64,000 bases of DNA from Soonwooa buanensis (lineage in GTDB: Bacteria > Bacteroidota > Bacteroidia > Flavobacteriales > Weeksellaceae): the NCBI RefSeq assembly GCF_900167905.1, contig NZ_FUYZ01000004.1:157846-221845 (forward strand), in the 5' to 3' direction. A program made the position numbers and the translations under genes. Position 1 is the first letter of the stretch, and the number at the start of each line of letters is the position of its first letter. This document shows, piece by piece, positions 33,951 to 42,432 of the stretch. The notes beneath the pieces were generated by a model that was given only the letters and a program-made list of their open reading frames with translations, had not been told where the DNA came from and searched no databases.

Positions 33951-34105
33951 TTTGGGCGTGCCCACAATAATAAAGACTGCTTAATATGGGCAGTCTTTTT
34001 TATTGTGGTCGGTCTCCATGCAGTCGCTGTTATGCTCGGACGGCTCCGCTGCGCTCCGCCGCCTCGCATAACGAGCTCCAACAATGCATTTCGCCCTCAC
34101 GCAAA
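33951..34105 (+). repeat. Structured interspersed element, subtype B copy 2
   Basis: A 155-bp element between convergent genes. The closing stem is GCGTG (33956-33960) with CACGC (34098-34102). Arm 1 is a 19-bp stem with one mismatch (33962-33980 with 33990-34008) ending in a T-rich side, and can act as the terminator of the upstream gene. Arm 2 is GTTATGC (34029-34035) with GCATAAC (34066-34072) around a GC-rich core. Its layout matches the copy at 20580-20710 although the arm sequences differ. Confidence 0.8.
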
Positions 34106-34140
34106 ATGTGGGTAGAAAGTAAGATTAAATTCATTTCTTT

Positions 34141-34986
34141 TTATTCAAAAACCTCAAAGTTTTCTCCATCAAAACTAGCAAATACCATTGTCGGATAAGA
34201 ATCTTGATGGAAAATATTGCCTTTATTATCGATGCCAATTGCACCAGCAAAACCATCGATTTGTTTTAATTCAATAAAGGTTTTAGCAAAAGCATCTTCT
34301 ATGCTCATACCGTCTGTGACGCGCGTAACAATTTTTGCAGAAGTGGCATTGCTGACGATATCTTCGCCAACACCAGTACAACTAACCGCACAATATTCAT
34401 TTGTGTAATTTCCAGCAACAGTAGCAGAATCAGAGATTCGTCCTGGGATTTCAAAACCTTTTCCACCTGTTGAAGTTGCCACAGCCAATTTTCCATTGCT
34501 GTCGATGGCAACTGCGCCTACTGTACCTTTACCACCAGTTTTTAGTTTAGCTTCATATTCACTTCTACGTTGAGGGATTTCGGTTGAAAAATCTTCAAAG
34601 CCATGTTCTGTTGCGTAATTTTTAGCACCAGAACCGCCCAAAACGCGGTCGTCTTCTTGTCGTAAAGCTTTCGCTACAAAAATGGGATTTTTAACATTTT
34701 CGATATTAATAACACCACTTAGTTTTTGCGAATCGCCATCCATAATGGCAGCACTCATACGGATAACGCCATCACTTTGTATTTGTGATCCAATTCCTGC
34801 ATTAAAGAGCTCATCATCTTCCAATAAAGACACAGCATAAGCTACGGTATCATAAGAAGAATTTGATTTTAAAAACTCATAAGACTTTTCAATAATAGAT
34901 TTTAGAGCGTTTTGCTTTGCAATTTTAGTGTCGTGCGATTGGTCACTTTCCGAGAAAAAACCACCGTGAATAATAAGCTTCATCAT
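34141..34986 (-). CDS. Isoaspartyl peptidase/L-asparaginase (plant-type, Ntn hydrolase)
   Basis: Ntn-hydrolase that self-cleaves before a catalytic Thr. At 281 aa the predicted nucleophile is Thr155 in GGKGTVGAVA; the substrate-binding GRISDSATVAGNY and CTGVGEDI blocks follow. No signal peptide is present, so it stays in the cytoplasm, unlike secreted asparaginases. It starts 1 nt after the cyanophycinase stop, so the two are co-transcribed. By context it splits beta-Asp-Arg dipeptides from cyanophycin into Asp and Arg, the last step of use (inference from family and neighbours). Confidence 0.9.
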   Translation of the reverse strand: MMKLIIHGGFFSESDQSHDTKIAKQNALKSIIEKSYEFLKSNSSYDTVAYAVSLLEDDELFNAGIGSQIQSDGVIRMSAAIMDGDSQKLSGVINIENVKNPIFVAKALRQEDDRVLGGSGAKNYATEHGFEDFSTEIPQRRSEYEAKLKTGGKGTVGAVAIDSNGKLAVATSTGGKGFEIPGRISDSATVAGNYTNEYCAVSCTGVGEDIVSNATSAKIVTRVTDGMSIEDAFAKTFIELKQIDGFAGAIGIDNKGNIFHQDSYPTMVFASFDGENFEVFE

Positions 34987-34987
34987 A

Positions 34988-35875
34988 TTAATTAACTTGC
35001 GGAATCGGACTGTATTGAGAGTTAATAATCGTCATATCACGTGTTGTAAGATTGTAAGTATCGTTCATCGACATTACATTTACAATAAGATTTTCTATAG
35101 AAATTGGTTGTCCCATTTCGACATTTGTAAGATTGGTGTCTTTTATAAAACGACCATCTACAATAATAACAAGACCAGATCCAATGGCTGTCATTACATC
35201 ACCTGAGATAAAAAGTCCAGTATCTTCACCCAAACCAACGCCCAAAGTACGAGGATTGTTAACCACCGCTTGGAAGAGACGCCCCATTCTGCCACGTTGT
35301 ACAAAGTGTGTATCCACGGTAACATTTTCGATGAGGCCGAGACCTTGCGTCATTTTAATTTCACCTTTTAGAAGTGCTTCTGTGCTACTTCCTTGGTAGA
35401 TCATATTTTCGGAAGCCGCAGCTGCACCAGCAGAAGTACCAGCATAGATAAAATCTTCATTTTGATACTTGTTTAATAATGCATCATGGAAAAGCGTTCC
35501 ACCCAAAATTGAAGTCAAACGCAATTGATCTCCACCGGTGAACATCACAACATCCGCAGCATTTATTCTTGCAACGATCTCGTCGCTGTTAGCTTGCTCA
35601 CGTGTGAAGATATCCAAAACGTTGACATGCTTCGCGCCTAGATGCGTGAAAGCTTTGATATATTCTGGTCCTACGATATCAGGGATTTGAGAGGCTGTCG
35701 TAATTATTTCGATAACAGAATCTTCTTTCAGACGAGATTCTGAAATAATTTTCTTTAAAATACCTCTTTCAAAAAAGTTAAGATTTTTCTCTACATCTTG
35801 GTCGTATGATACTTCGGAAAAGCTGCCGACATTAACGGCGCCTCCTATGATCACTAATTTTCCTATCGGTTTCAT
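34988..35875 (-). CDS. cphB: Cyanophycinase
   Basis: Serine exopeptidase (S51 family) that cuts cyanophycin to beta-Asp-Arg dipeptides. At 295 aa the nucleophile motif GTSAG (146-150) has Ser148, preceded by the FTGGDQ loop at 112-117; HFVQRGRMGRL is the conserved segment after the active site. There is no signal peptide, so it is an intracellular form. It is first in a cphB-isoaspartyl peptidase operon, divergent from cphA. The -7 box ends 4 nt before the ATG, so the mRNA is probably leaderless. Confidence 0.93.
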   Translation of the reverse strand: MKPIGKLVIIGGAVNVGSFSEVSYDQDVEKNLNFFERGILKKIISESRLKEDSVIEIITTASQIPDIVGPEYIKAFTHLGAKHVNVLDIFTREQANSDEIVARINAADVVMFTGGDQLRLTSILGGTLFHDALLNKYQNEDFIYAGTSAGAAAASENMIYQGSSTEALLKGEIKMTQGLGLIENVTVDTHFVQRGRMGRLFQAVVNNPRTLGVGLGEDTGLFISGDVMTAIGSGLVIIVDGRFIKDTNLTNVEMGQPISIENLIVNVMSMNDTYNLTTRDMTIINSQYSPIPQVN

Positions 35876-35879
35876 ATTA

Positions 35880-35887
35880 CAAAATTA
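35880..35887 (-). promoter_or_regulatory. -7 box of cphB
   Basis: Minus-strand TAATTTTG matches TAnnTTTG, 4 nt from the ATG. The 231-bp cphA-cphB intergenic region is otherwise AT-rich with no further gene. Confidence 0.55.
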
Positions 35888-36071
35888 AGAATTATTAATA
35901 TGCAATCTCTTTAATATGTATCGCTATTGATAATTTCGATTTAGTTCTTTAAAACTGAAAAATTAATAAAAAATTTTAAAACTTCCGAATTAATATTGTT
36001 GAAAATTAATTGGTTTGCATTTTCTAATAAAATATTAATTGTTTTGAATGTTAATTATTAGGAAAATCTTT

Positions 36072-36079
36072 TATCTTTG
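36072..36079 (+). promoter_or_regulatory. -7 box of cphA
   Basis: TATCTTTG matches TAnnTTTG, 27 nt upstream of the ATG at 36107. TTTG at 36043-36046 may be part of a -33 element, though the spacing is long. Confidence 0.6.
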
Positions 36080-36106
36080 ATTATAACGATTAAAAAATGA
36101 TAAAAT

Positions 36107-38734
36107 ATGCGCATTGAGAAAATACAAGTTTTACGCGGTCCAAATATTTGGAGTATAAGAAGAAAAAAGCTTATCCAAATGCGCTTAAATTTGGAAGAAT
36201 TAGAAGATTTTCCGACAAATAAAATCGATGGTTTTAGAGAAAGAATAGAAGCTTTGCTACCGTCAATGTACGCGCATCGCTGTTCCGAAGGGGAAGCAGG
36301 TGGATTCTTCAAGCGTATCGAAATGGGAACTTGGATGGGACATGTCATCGAGCATATTGCTTTAGAAATTCAACATTTAGCAGGGATGTCGGTTGGCTTT
36401 GGACGTACAAGAGAGACCAAAACACCAGGCACTTACAATGTTGTTTTTGACTACGTAGAAGAGAAAGTTGGCGTCTTTGCTGCGGAAGAATCTGTGAAGA
36501 TTGCGCAAGCTTTGATAGACAACACCGATTATAACATTGCAGATTGCGTTCAAAAATTAAAAGAAATTCGCGAGCAAGAACGTCTTGGTCCATCAACAGG
36601 AAGTATTGTAGAAGAAGCCGTTTCGCGTGACATTCCATGGATTCGATTAGGCAGAAATTCTTTAGTTCAGTTGGGTTACGGTGTTAATCAGCAACGTTTC
36701 CAAGCGACAATTACAGGTAACACGAGCAGTATTGCCGTGGATATTGCTTGTAATAAAGAGCTAACTAAAAAAATGTTGGATGATGCGGCGATTCCTGTTC
36801 CGACGGGAGGCTTGGTTAGCGATGTTGAGCAATTAGAATCTGTTATTAAAAAAATAGGTTATCCGATTGTTATTAAACCTTTGGATGGCAATCACGGGCG
36901 TGGACAAACCATAAATGTAACCGATTGGGAAACCGCAAAAATTGGTTTAGAACATGCTCAAAATGTCTCTAGACGTGTTATCGTTGAAAAATATGTTACA
37001 GGTTTTGACTTCCGAGTTTTGGTGATTAATCACAAAATGGTAGCTGCAGCGAGGAGAGTTCCTGCGCATATTATTGGGGATGGCGAAAATAATATTCAGT
37101 ATTTAATAGATCTTGAAAACCAAGATCCGCGCAGAGGTTATGGCCACGAAAATGTTTTAACAGAAATAAAAGTTGACAAAGATACCAACGAGCTTCTCGA
37201 AAAATTAGAATATTCATTAGAAACAATTCCTCAAAAAGGTGAAATCGTCTATCTAAAGTCCACAGCCAATCTTTCTACTGGAGGAACTTCCATTGATGTT
37301 ACCGAAATGGTGCATCCCGAAAACATAACCATGATGGAACGTATTTCCAGAATCATTGGTTTGGATGTTTGCGGTGTCGATGTTATGGCAGAAAATCTGA
37401 CGCAACCGCTTAAGGAAAGTGGCGGCGCAATTTTAGAAGTTAATGCAGCGCCAGGCTTTAGAATGCATTTGGCACCAAGTGAAGGTCTTCCAAGAAATGT
37501 TGCTGCACCAGTCGTTGATATGTTGTATCCACAGGGGAAAGAATGTCGAATCCCAATTATGGCGGTTACGGGGACCAACGGTAAAACTACGACGACAAGG
37601 ATTCTTTCTCACATTGTTAAAAACAGTGGTTATCGCGTAGGTTTTACAACTTCTGACGGTATTTATATTCAGAATACCATGTTGTCAAAAGGCGATACAA
37701 CAGGACCTTTGTCGGCAGAATTTATCCTAAAAGATCCAACGGTTGAGTTCGCGGTTTTAGAAACAGCGAGAGGCGGAATTCTCCGTTCTGGACTTGGTTT
37801 CTCAAGATGTGATGTTGGGGTTTTAACCAATATTAAAGAAGATCATTTAGGGCTTAATGATATCCACACGCTCAAAGATTTAACACGAGTAAAACGTGTC
37901 GTTTTAGACAGTGTCAAAAAAGATGGTTGGGCAATTCTAAATGCTGGCGACGAATATTCCATGAAAATCAAAAATGATTTGGATTGCAGAGTCGCGATTT
38001 TTAGTATGGATGAAAACAATCCTTATATTCAAAAATATGCGAAAGAAGGCAAGACGACTTGCGTTTTCGAAGACGGTTATGTAACCATCAAAAAAGGTGA
38101 GTGGAAAATCCGCATCGAAAAAGTGAAAAACATCCCGATTACGATGGAAGGCAAAGCCCGTTTTATGATCGAAAATGTTTTGGCAGCATCTTTGGCGGCT
38201 TACGTTTACGGTTTCGAAATCCAAAACATTGCACAAGCCTTGACCACTTTTATCCCGAGTGCGCAGTTGACGCCGGGACGACTTAATATCTTTAAGTTTA
38301 AAAACTTTAAAGTGATGATCGATTTTGCCCACAATCCTGCGGGTTACGAAGCTATCGAAGACTTTCTGAAAAACGTCGAATCCAACAAAAAAATCGGTAT
38401 TATTTCTGGCGTTGGCGACCGCCGTGACGAGGACATCCGCGAGTGTGGTAAGATTGCAGGTCGCATGTTCGATCATATCATTATCCGCAGCGAAAAGCAT
38501 TTGCGAGGCCGCGAAGAGGAAGAAATCAACAATCTCATCATCGAGGGCATCAACAGCTCGGGCAGAGAAGTCAGCTATGAGATTATTCCGAAAGAAATCG
38601 AAGCTCTAAAACACGCCATGAGCATGGCGGAGGACGGCATGTTTATCACCGCGCTCAGCGACGTTTTGACCAACGCTATCGAGCTGGTGCAGGACTATCA
38701 GCACCGCGAGATGATGGAGGACAACATATTATAA
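36107..38734 (+). CDS. cphA: Cyanophycin synthetase
   Basis: Makes multi-L-arginyl-poly-L-aspartate from Asp, Arg and ATP. At 875 aa it is full length: an N-terminal domain (about 1-160), an ATP-grasp domain that adds Asp (about 215-475; VIKPLDGNHGRGQTINV) and a Mur ligase-like domain that adds Arg (about 485-875; TGTNGKTTTT near 488-497). The N-domain keeps HVIEH (79-83), an HxxEH zinc-site pattern linked to self-made primers in some CphA1 enzymes. It has its own promoter, diverges from cphB, and is followed by a hairpin at 38741-38764. Confidence 0.94.
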   Translation: MRIEKIQVLRGPNIWSIRRKKLIQMRLNLEELEDFPTNKIDGFRERIEALLPSMYAHRCSEGEAGGFFKRIEMGTWMGHVIEHIALEIQHLAGMSVGFGRTRETKTPGTYNVVFDYVEEKVGVFAAEESVKIAQALIDNTDYNIADCVQKLKEIREQERLGPSTGSIVEEAVSRDIPWIRLGRNSLVQLGYGVNQQRFQATITGNTSSIAVDIACNKELTKKMLDDAAIPVPTGGLVSDVEQLESVIKKIGYPIVIKPLDGNHGRGQTINVTDWETAKIGLEHAQNVSRRVIVEKYVTGFDFRVLVINHKMVAAARRVPAHIIGDGENNIQYLIDLENQDPRRGYGHENVLTEIKVDKDTNELLEKLEYSLETIPQKGEIVYLKSTANLSTGGTSIDVTEMVHPENITMMERISRIIGLDVCGVDVMAENLTQPLKESGGAILEVNAAPGFRMHLAPSEGLPRNVAAPVVDMLYPQGKECRIPIMAVTGTNGKTTTTRILSHIVKNSGYRVGFTTSDGIYIQNTMLSKGDTTGPLSAEFILKDPTVEFAVLETARGGILRSGLGFSRCDVGVLTNIKEDHLGLNDIHTLKDLTRVKRVVLDSVKKDGWAILNAGDEYSMKIKNDLDCRVAIFSMDENNPYIQKYAKEGKTTCVFEDGYVTIKKGEWKIRIEKVKNIPITMEGKARFMIENVLAASLAAYVYGFEIQNIAQALTTFIPSAQLTPGRLNIFKFKNFKVMIDFAHNPAGYEAIEDFLKNVESNKKIGIISGVGDRRDEDIRECGKIAGRMFDHIIIRSEKHLRGREEEEINNLIIEGINSSGREVSYEIIPKEIEALKHAMSMAEDGMFITALSDVLTNAIELVQDYQHREMMEDNIL

Positions 38735-38740
38735 TTTCAG

Positions 38741-38769
38741 AAGCTGGGTCGTAAGACTTAGCTTTTTTA
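38741..38769 (+). terminator. Weak hairpin terminator after cphA
   Basis: AAGCT (38741-38745) pairs with AGCTT (38760-38764), followed by six T residues; the stem is interrupted. The subtype A element begins directly after it. Confidence 0.5.
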
Positions 38770-38882
38770 TTTGGGCGGCATTTCGGGCTATTCAGGGGTT
38801 TCGTCTTCAGAAACCCGAACTTTCCCCAAGCATTTCTTCAGACCGCTCCTTGCAGTCGCGCCCTTACTATCCCGGCCGCGAC
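38770..38882 (+). repeat. GC-rich structured interspersed element, subtype A copy 3
   Basis: Third subtype A copy, opposite in orientation to the first two. The closing stem is GCGGC (38775-38779) with GCCGC (38875-38879). An internal hairpin GGGTTTC/GAAACCC is perfect here but weaker in the other copies. It lies between the 3' ends of convergent transcripts. Confidence 0.85.
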
Positions 38883-38904
38883 TACTAACCGCCATAATTG
38901 TAAA

Positions 38905-38938
38905 ACAAAAAATCCTATCATTCGATAGGATTTTTTGT
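38905..38938. terminator. Bidirectional terminator overlapping the small membrane protein stop
   Basis: AAAAAATCCTATC and GATAGGATTTTTT form a 13-bp stem with a 4-nt loop. The minus-strand small gene ends at 38918 inside the stem. Confidence 0.85.
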
Positions 38939-39091
38939 TTTATTTAAACTTAAGTAGCAACTTATCATCATCAAAACTAAAGGGATAATTCGTAACCAAA
39001 ATAGCCAGTCATAATCTTTTGAAAATATTAAGTTTAATACCAAAAGAATTAGCGCAACTATTATTAAGCTTATTTTAAATTTATTACGCAT
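38918..39091 (-). CDS. Small membrane protein, coupled to the aquaporin gene
   Basis: A 57-aa protein with two hydrophobic segments (about 5-22 and 30-47) and a short charged tail. Its ATG at 39091 overlaps the last codons of the aquaporin gene by 8 nt (shared ATGCGTAA), which suggests translational coupling. The last codons form the stem of the terminator. I do not recognise a family. A longer reading in this frame is overlapped by the aquaporin gene and is rejected. Confidence 0.65.
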   Translation of the reverse strand: MRNKFKISLIIVALILLVLNLIFSKDYDWLFWLRIIPLVLMMISCYLSLNKTKNPIE

Positions 39092-39812
39092 TTGCAACTT
39101 CTTCGTCAGTTCTTTGCAAAAGGAATTTGTAGATGGCACCACCAACAATTGCTCCCAAGATTGGCGCAACCCAGAATAACCATAACTGCGACATCGCTTG
39201 TCCACCAACAAAAACAGCTTGAGAAAGTGATCTTGCAGGGTTAACAGATGTATTTGTAATTGGGATCGAAATCAAGTGGATCAATGTAAGACCTAGACCA
39301 ATCGCGATACCCGCAAATTTTCCGTTCGCGAATTTATCCGTTGCTCCCATAATGATGATTAAGAAAAAGCAAGTCAATAAAAACTCAGTCATAAAGGCTT
39401 GTTGCATCGAATAGCTTTTACCAAAATAGACGGCGGACTCGTAGAAGTTAGTAGCAAAGGATCCAGCGCTGCCATCGCCAACACCACCATTGATGAAGCT
39501 AAGCGCACCAGCAGCTGCAATCGCACCAACACATTGTGCCACAATGTACGGCACCAATTCTTTAGCAGAAAATCTTCCACCCGCGAAAAGCCCAAAAGAA
39601 ACCGCTGGGTTGAAGTGACCTCCAGAGATATGACCAACAGCATAAGCCATCGTCAAAACCGTAAGACCAAAAGCCAAAGCAACACCAACCAAAAGGATAC
39701 CCATTTGTCCCGTGCTTGCAGGGGCAATTTGAGAAGCGAAAATAGCACTTCCGCAACCTCCGAATACTAACCAAAATGTGCCGAAAAATTCAGCAAATAA
39801 TTTTTTTGTCAT
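39084..39812 (-). CDS. aqpZ: Aquaporin Z / MIP family channel
   Basis: Inner-membrane water channel of 242 aa with six transmembrane helices and both NPA half-helices: [11 protein letters not shown] and [11 protein letters not shown]. The Arg after the second NPA and the small residues nearby favour a water-selective AqpZ over a glycerol facilitator. The ATG at 39812 gives [21 protein letters not shown], the usual N-terminus; an in-frame start 27 nt upstream lies near the -7 box and is not preferred. It is co-transcribed with the small membrane protein. Confidence 0.92.
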   Translation of the reverse strand: MTKKLFAEFFGTFWLVFGGCGSAIFASQIAPASTGQMGILLVGVALAFGLTVLTMAYAVGHISGGHFNPAVSFGLFAGGRFSAKELVPYIVAQCVGAIAAAGALSFINGGVGDGSAGSFATNFYESAVYFGKSYSMQQAFMTEFLLTCFFLIIIMGATDKFANGKFAGIAIGLGLTLIHLISIPITNTSVNPARSLSQAVFVGGQAMSQLWLFWVAPILGAIVGGAIYKFLLQRTDEEVANA

Positions 39813-39836
39813 AGTTTGAAATTTTTTTGTGTCTAT

Positions 39837-39844
39837 CAAATGTA
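39837..39844 (-). promoter_or_regulatory. -7 box of aqpZ
   Basis: Minus-strand TACATTTG matches TAnnTTTG, 24 nt upstream of the ATG at 39812. Confidence 0.55.
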
Positions 39845-39946
39845 GTATAATTTTTAATACAATTCTTATTTCATCGGACTAAACTGGCAACTTTGTCCTA
39901 TTTTTTTAGTGGTTCGGTTTTTGTCCCGATTTAGAAAAGAGAAAAT

Positions 39947-40939
39947 ATGGCAATTAAATATTCGGTGTTAGATTTAGCAACTATTATTAAAGGCGATAAT
40001 CTTAGCCAGACTTTTGATAAATCTGTTAGAGCGGCACAAAAAGCAGAGGAATTAGGTTTTACAAGATATTGGTTTTCGGAGCATCATAATATGCCCAATG
40101 TTGCGAGTGCGGCGACTTCTTTATTAATAGGACATGTTGCATCACAAACCAAAACCTTAAGAATTGGTTCTGGTGGCATTATGTTACCCAACCATTCGAC
40201 ATTGTCCGTTGCAGAACAATTTGGGACTTTGGAAGCGCTTTATCCCAACAGAATCGACTTAGGTCTAGGAAGAGCACCGGGAACGGATATGCTGACGGCA
40301 AGCATTTTGCGCCGAGGACAACTGGATAACAATTATAATTTTGAATTTCATATTCAAGAGCTTCGACAATATTTAAGTTTAGAAAATAAAAATTCAAAAG
40401 TTAGAGCAATTCCTGGAGAAGGAGCGGATGTTCCGTTATATATGTTAGGATCGTCGACAGACAGCGCTTTTCTTGCTGCAAAGTTAGGCTTGCCTTATGC
40501 GTTTGCTGCACATTTTGCACCATCACAAATGGAAGTTGCTTTTGAGATTTATGAAGAACATTTTCAACCAAGTGAGGTTTTAGATAAACCTTATAAAATG
40601 GCGTGTATTAATATTATTGCCGCTGATACAGTCGAAGAAGCGCATTATTTGTCGACGTCGCATTTTCAAGCTTTTGTTAATATTTTGACAGATCAGCGTC
40701 AACCACTTTTGCCACCTGAAGAAACGCAATTGGGCGATATGTCTAATGAGTTGGCTGTTCATCTTAACAGAATGTCTGCCAAAACCTTTGTTGGAGATAA
40801 AGAACTTTTAGAAAAGAAATTATCAGATTTTGTAAAGTTGAATAAAGTAGACGAAATAATTGTGTCGGGACATATTTATGATTTCGCTGCTAAGCTTCAT
40901 TCCTACGAAATCGCTACTGAGGTTTTGAAAGTTTTGTAA
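39947..40939 (+). CDS. LLM class flavin-dependent oxidoreductase
   Basis: A 330-aa member of the bacterial luciferase-like monooxygenase superfamily, using FMNH2 or F420. The N-terminus YSVLDLATIIKGDNLSQTFD and the block RYWFSEHHNMPNVASAATS are typical of the MsnO8-like group; IGSGGIMLPNHS and DLGLGRAPGTD follow. Substrate unknown. No flavin reductase gene is next to it. The frame fills the space between the aquaporin promoter and the terminator at 40997-41027. No clear -7 box is seen. Confidence 0.87.
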   Translation: MAIKYSVLDLATIIKGDNLSQTFDKSVRAAQKAEELGFTRYWFSEHHNMPNVASAATSLLIGHVASQTKTLRIGSGGIMLPNHSTLSVAEQFGTLEALYPNRIDLGLGRAPGTDMLTASILRRGQLDNNYNFEFHIQELRQYLSLENKNSKVRAIPGEGADVPLYMLGSSTDSAFLAAKLGLPYAFAAHFAPSQMEVAFEIYEEHFQPSEVLDKPYKMACINIIAADTVEEAHYLSTSHFQAFVNILTDQRQPLLPPEETQLGDMSNELAVHLNRMSAKTFVGDKELLEKKLSDFVKLNKVDEIIVSGHIYDFAAKLHSYEIATEVLKVL

Positions 40940-40996
40940 GTCTTTTAAACCAAAATTTTATAGACAATTATTTAGTTTTAAACTTAATTTAAAAAC

Positions 40997-41027
40997 AAAA
41001 AAGCTTCAGAAGAACTGAAGCTTTTTT
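40997..41027. terminator. Bidirectional terminator between the LLM gene and the nuo operon
   Basis: AAAAAAGCTTCAG (40997-41009) pairs with CTGAAGCTTTTTT (41015-41027) with a 5-nt loop. It ends both the LLM transcript and the nuoA-N operon. Confidence 0.88.
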
Positions 41028-41034
41028 AATTTTA

Positions 41035-42417
41035 TTAAAGTCCAAATTGTTTGACAAACAAATCTGGATAAACACCTAGACTGATGATGGCGAAAATAAT
41101 AACAACAGCCACAATGTTGTAAGTGATGCTTACTTTTTCTGAAGTGTTGAATGTACTTTCTTTATAGAAAAACATCGCAATGATTAATCGTAAATAATAA
41201 GCGATACTCAATGCAGAACCGAAAACTGCGATTAATACTAAGAATTCGAAACCACCTTTAATTGCTTGGTTGAATAACGAAAACTTAGCCATGAATCCTG
41301 CTGTTAAAGGAATACCAGCCATTGATATCATCGAAACTGCTGCTGCAATTGCCAATAATGGATGTCTTTTTCCTAAACCGTTAAAGGCATTGAAAGAGGT
41401 TTCTCTTTTCACTTTTTCTACCCAAATTAATGCCATGAAAACACCAACCGTAGACAACGAATAAGCGAATAGATAGAATGCTAAGTTATAAGGTGAAAGG
41501 CTATTCATTCCGAAGAAAATTAGCGTCACGTAACCAGCATGCGAAACACTCGAATAAGCCAACATACGTTTTGCGTTGGTTTGTACCAATCCCATTACGT
41601 TTGCTAATAGCAAAGTCACGATTAATAATACGCCAACAATGTTAATCCATTCTCCAACGATTCCTCCAAATGCGATGGTCATTAATTTTAAGAACGCAAA
41701 GAAACCTGCGATTTTAACAACCGTTGCCATGAAAGCTGTAATCAATGATGGTGCACCTTGGTATACGTCTGGACTCCACATGTGGAAAGGCGCTAACGAT
41801 ACTTTGAAAGCCATTGCGGATAACATAAGAATCGATCCAACAACTAGCATCAAATTCTTAGGATTGTTAATCGCGAACGAACTTATTTGATAAAGATCAA
41901 AACTACCAGCAGATCCGTAAACTAATGCGACACCGAATAATAAAAACCCTGTTGCAAAAGCTCCCATCAAGAAATACTTCATTGAGGCTTCTGTAGAGCG
42001 AAGGTCAGTTTTGTTACTTCCTGCCATTACATATAATGGGATAGAAAGGATTTCGATACCGATGAATAATGTTACTAAATTTTGATAACCGAAAAGTACA
42101 ACACCACCAGATAAAGAAATTAGCATTAACGCATACAATTCTGATTGGTGACTTCTATGATTACTAAATGCAAATCCTCCGATAAAGAAAATTAGCAAAG
42201 TCGTTACGATAGATATTTTGGTAAACAAAGCAGCATTAGTACTGTAATCGAACATCGTTTTGTAGGCTGCGAAAAACTCGCAATCTGGAAGATAACTTAC
42301 ATATAAAGCTACTAACAATCCTGCAATGCCGATGTATCTTGAATATTTGCCTTGTTCGAAAACGCCAGCAAATAATGCTAAAACTGCGGTAATGAATAAT
42401 ACTATAAAAACACTCAT
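41035..42417 (-). CDS. nuoN: NADH-quinone oxidoreductase subunit N
   Basis: Antiporter-like membrane subunit of complex I, 460 aa with about 14 transmembrane helices. It pumps protons with NuoL and NuoM. The proton-path Lys and Glu are present in the MKYFLMGAFATGF and LAPFHMWSPDVYQGAPS blocks. It is the last gene of the nuoA-N operon, 15 nt after nuoM, and ends at the terminator at 40997-41027. Confidence 0.95.
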   Translation of the reverse strand: MSVFIVLFITAVLALFAGVFEQGKYSRYIGIAGLLVALYVSYLPDCEFFAAYKTMFDYSTNAALFTKISIVTTLLIFFIGGFAFSNHRSHQSELYALMLISLSGGVVLFGYQNLVTLFIGIEILSIPLYVMAGSNKTDLRSTEASMKYFLMGAFATGFLLFGVALVYGSAGSFDLYQISSFAINNPKNLMLVVGSILMLSAMAFKVSLAPFHMWSPDVYQGAPSLITAFMATVVKIAGFFAFLKLMTIAFGGIVGEWINIVGVLLIVTLLLANVMGLVQTNAKRMLAYSSVSHAGYVTLIFFGMNSLSPYNLAFYLFAYSLSTVGVFMALIWVEKVKRETSFNAFNGLGKRHPLLAIAAAVSMISMAGIPLTAGFMAKFSLFNQAIKGGFEFLVLIAVFGSALSIAYYLRLIIAMFFYKESTFNTSEKVSITYNIVAVVIIFAIISLGVYPDLFVKQFGL

Positions 42418-42432
42418 TTTTTATATATCAAA

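Noticed and set aside
34021-34105. tRNA-like fold in the 34-kb element
   Set aside because: It has paired arms but lacks the conserved T-loop and anticodon-arm bases and the right arm lengths.
38918-39211. 97-aa reading of the small membrane protein
   Set aside because: The first 40 codons overlap the aquaporin gene in another frame; the ATG at 39091 gives a sensible two-helix protein.
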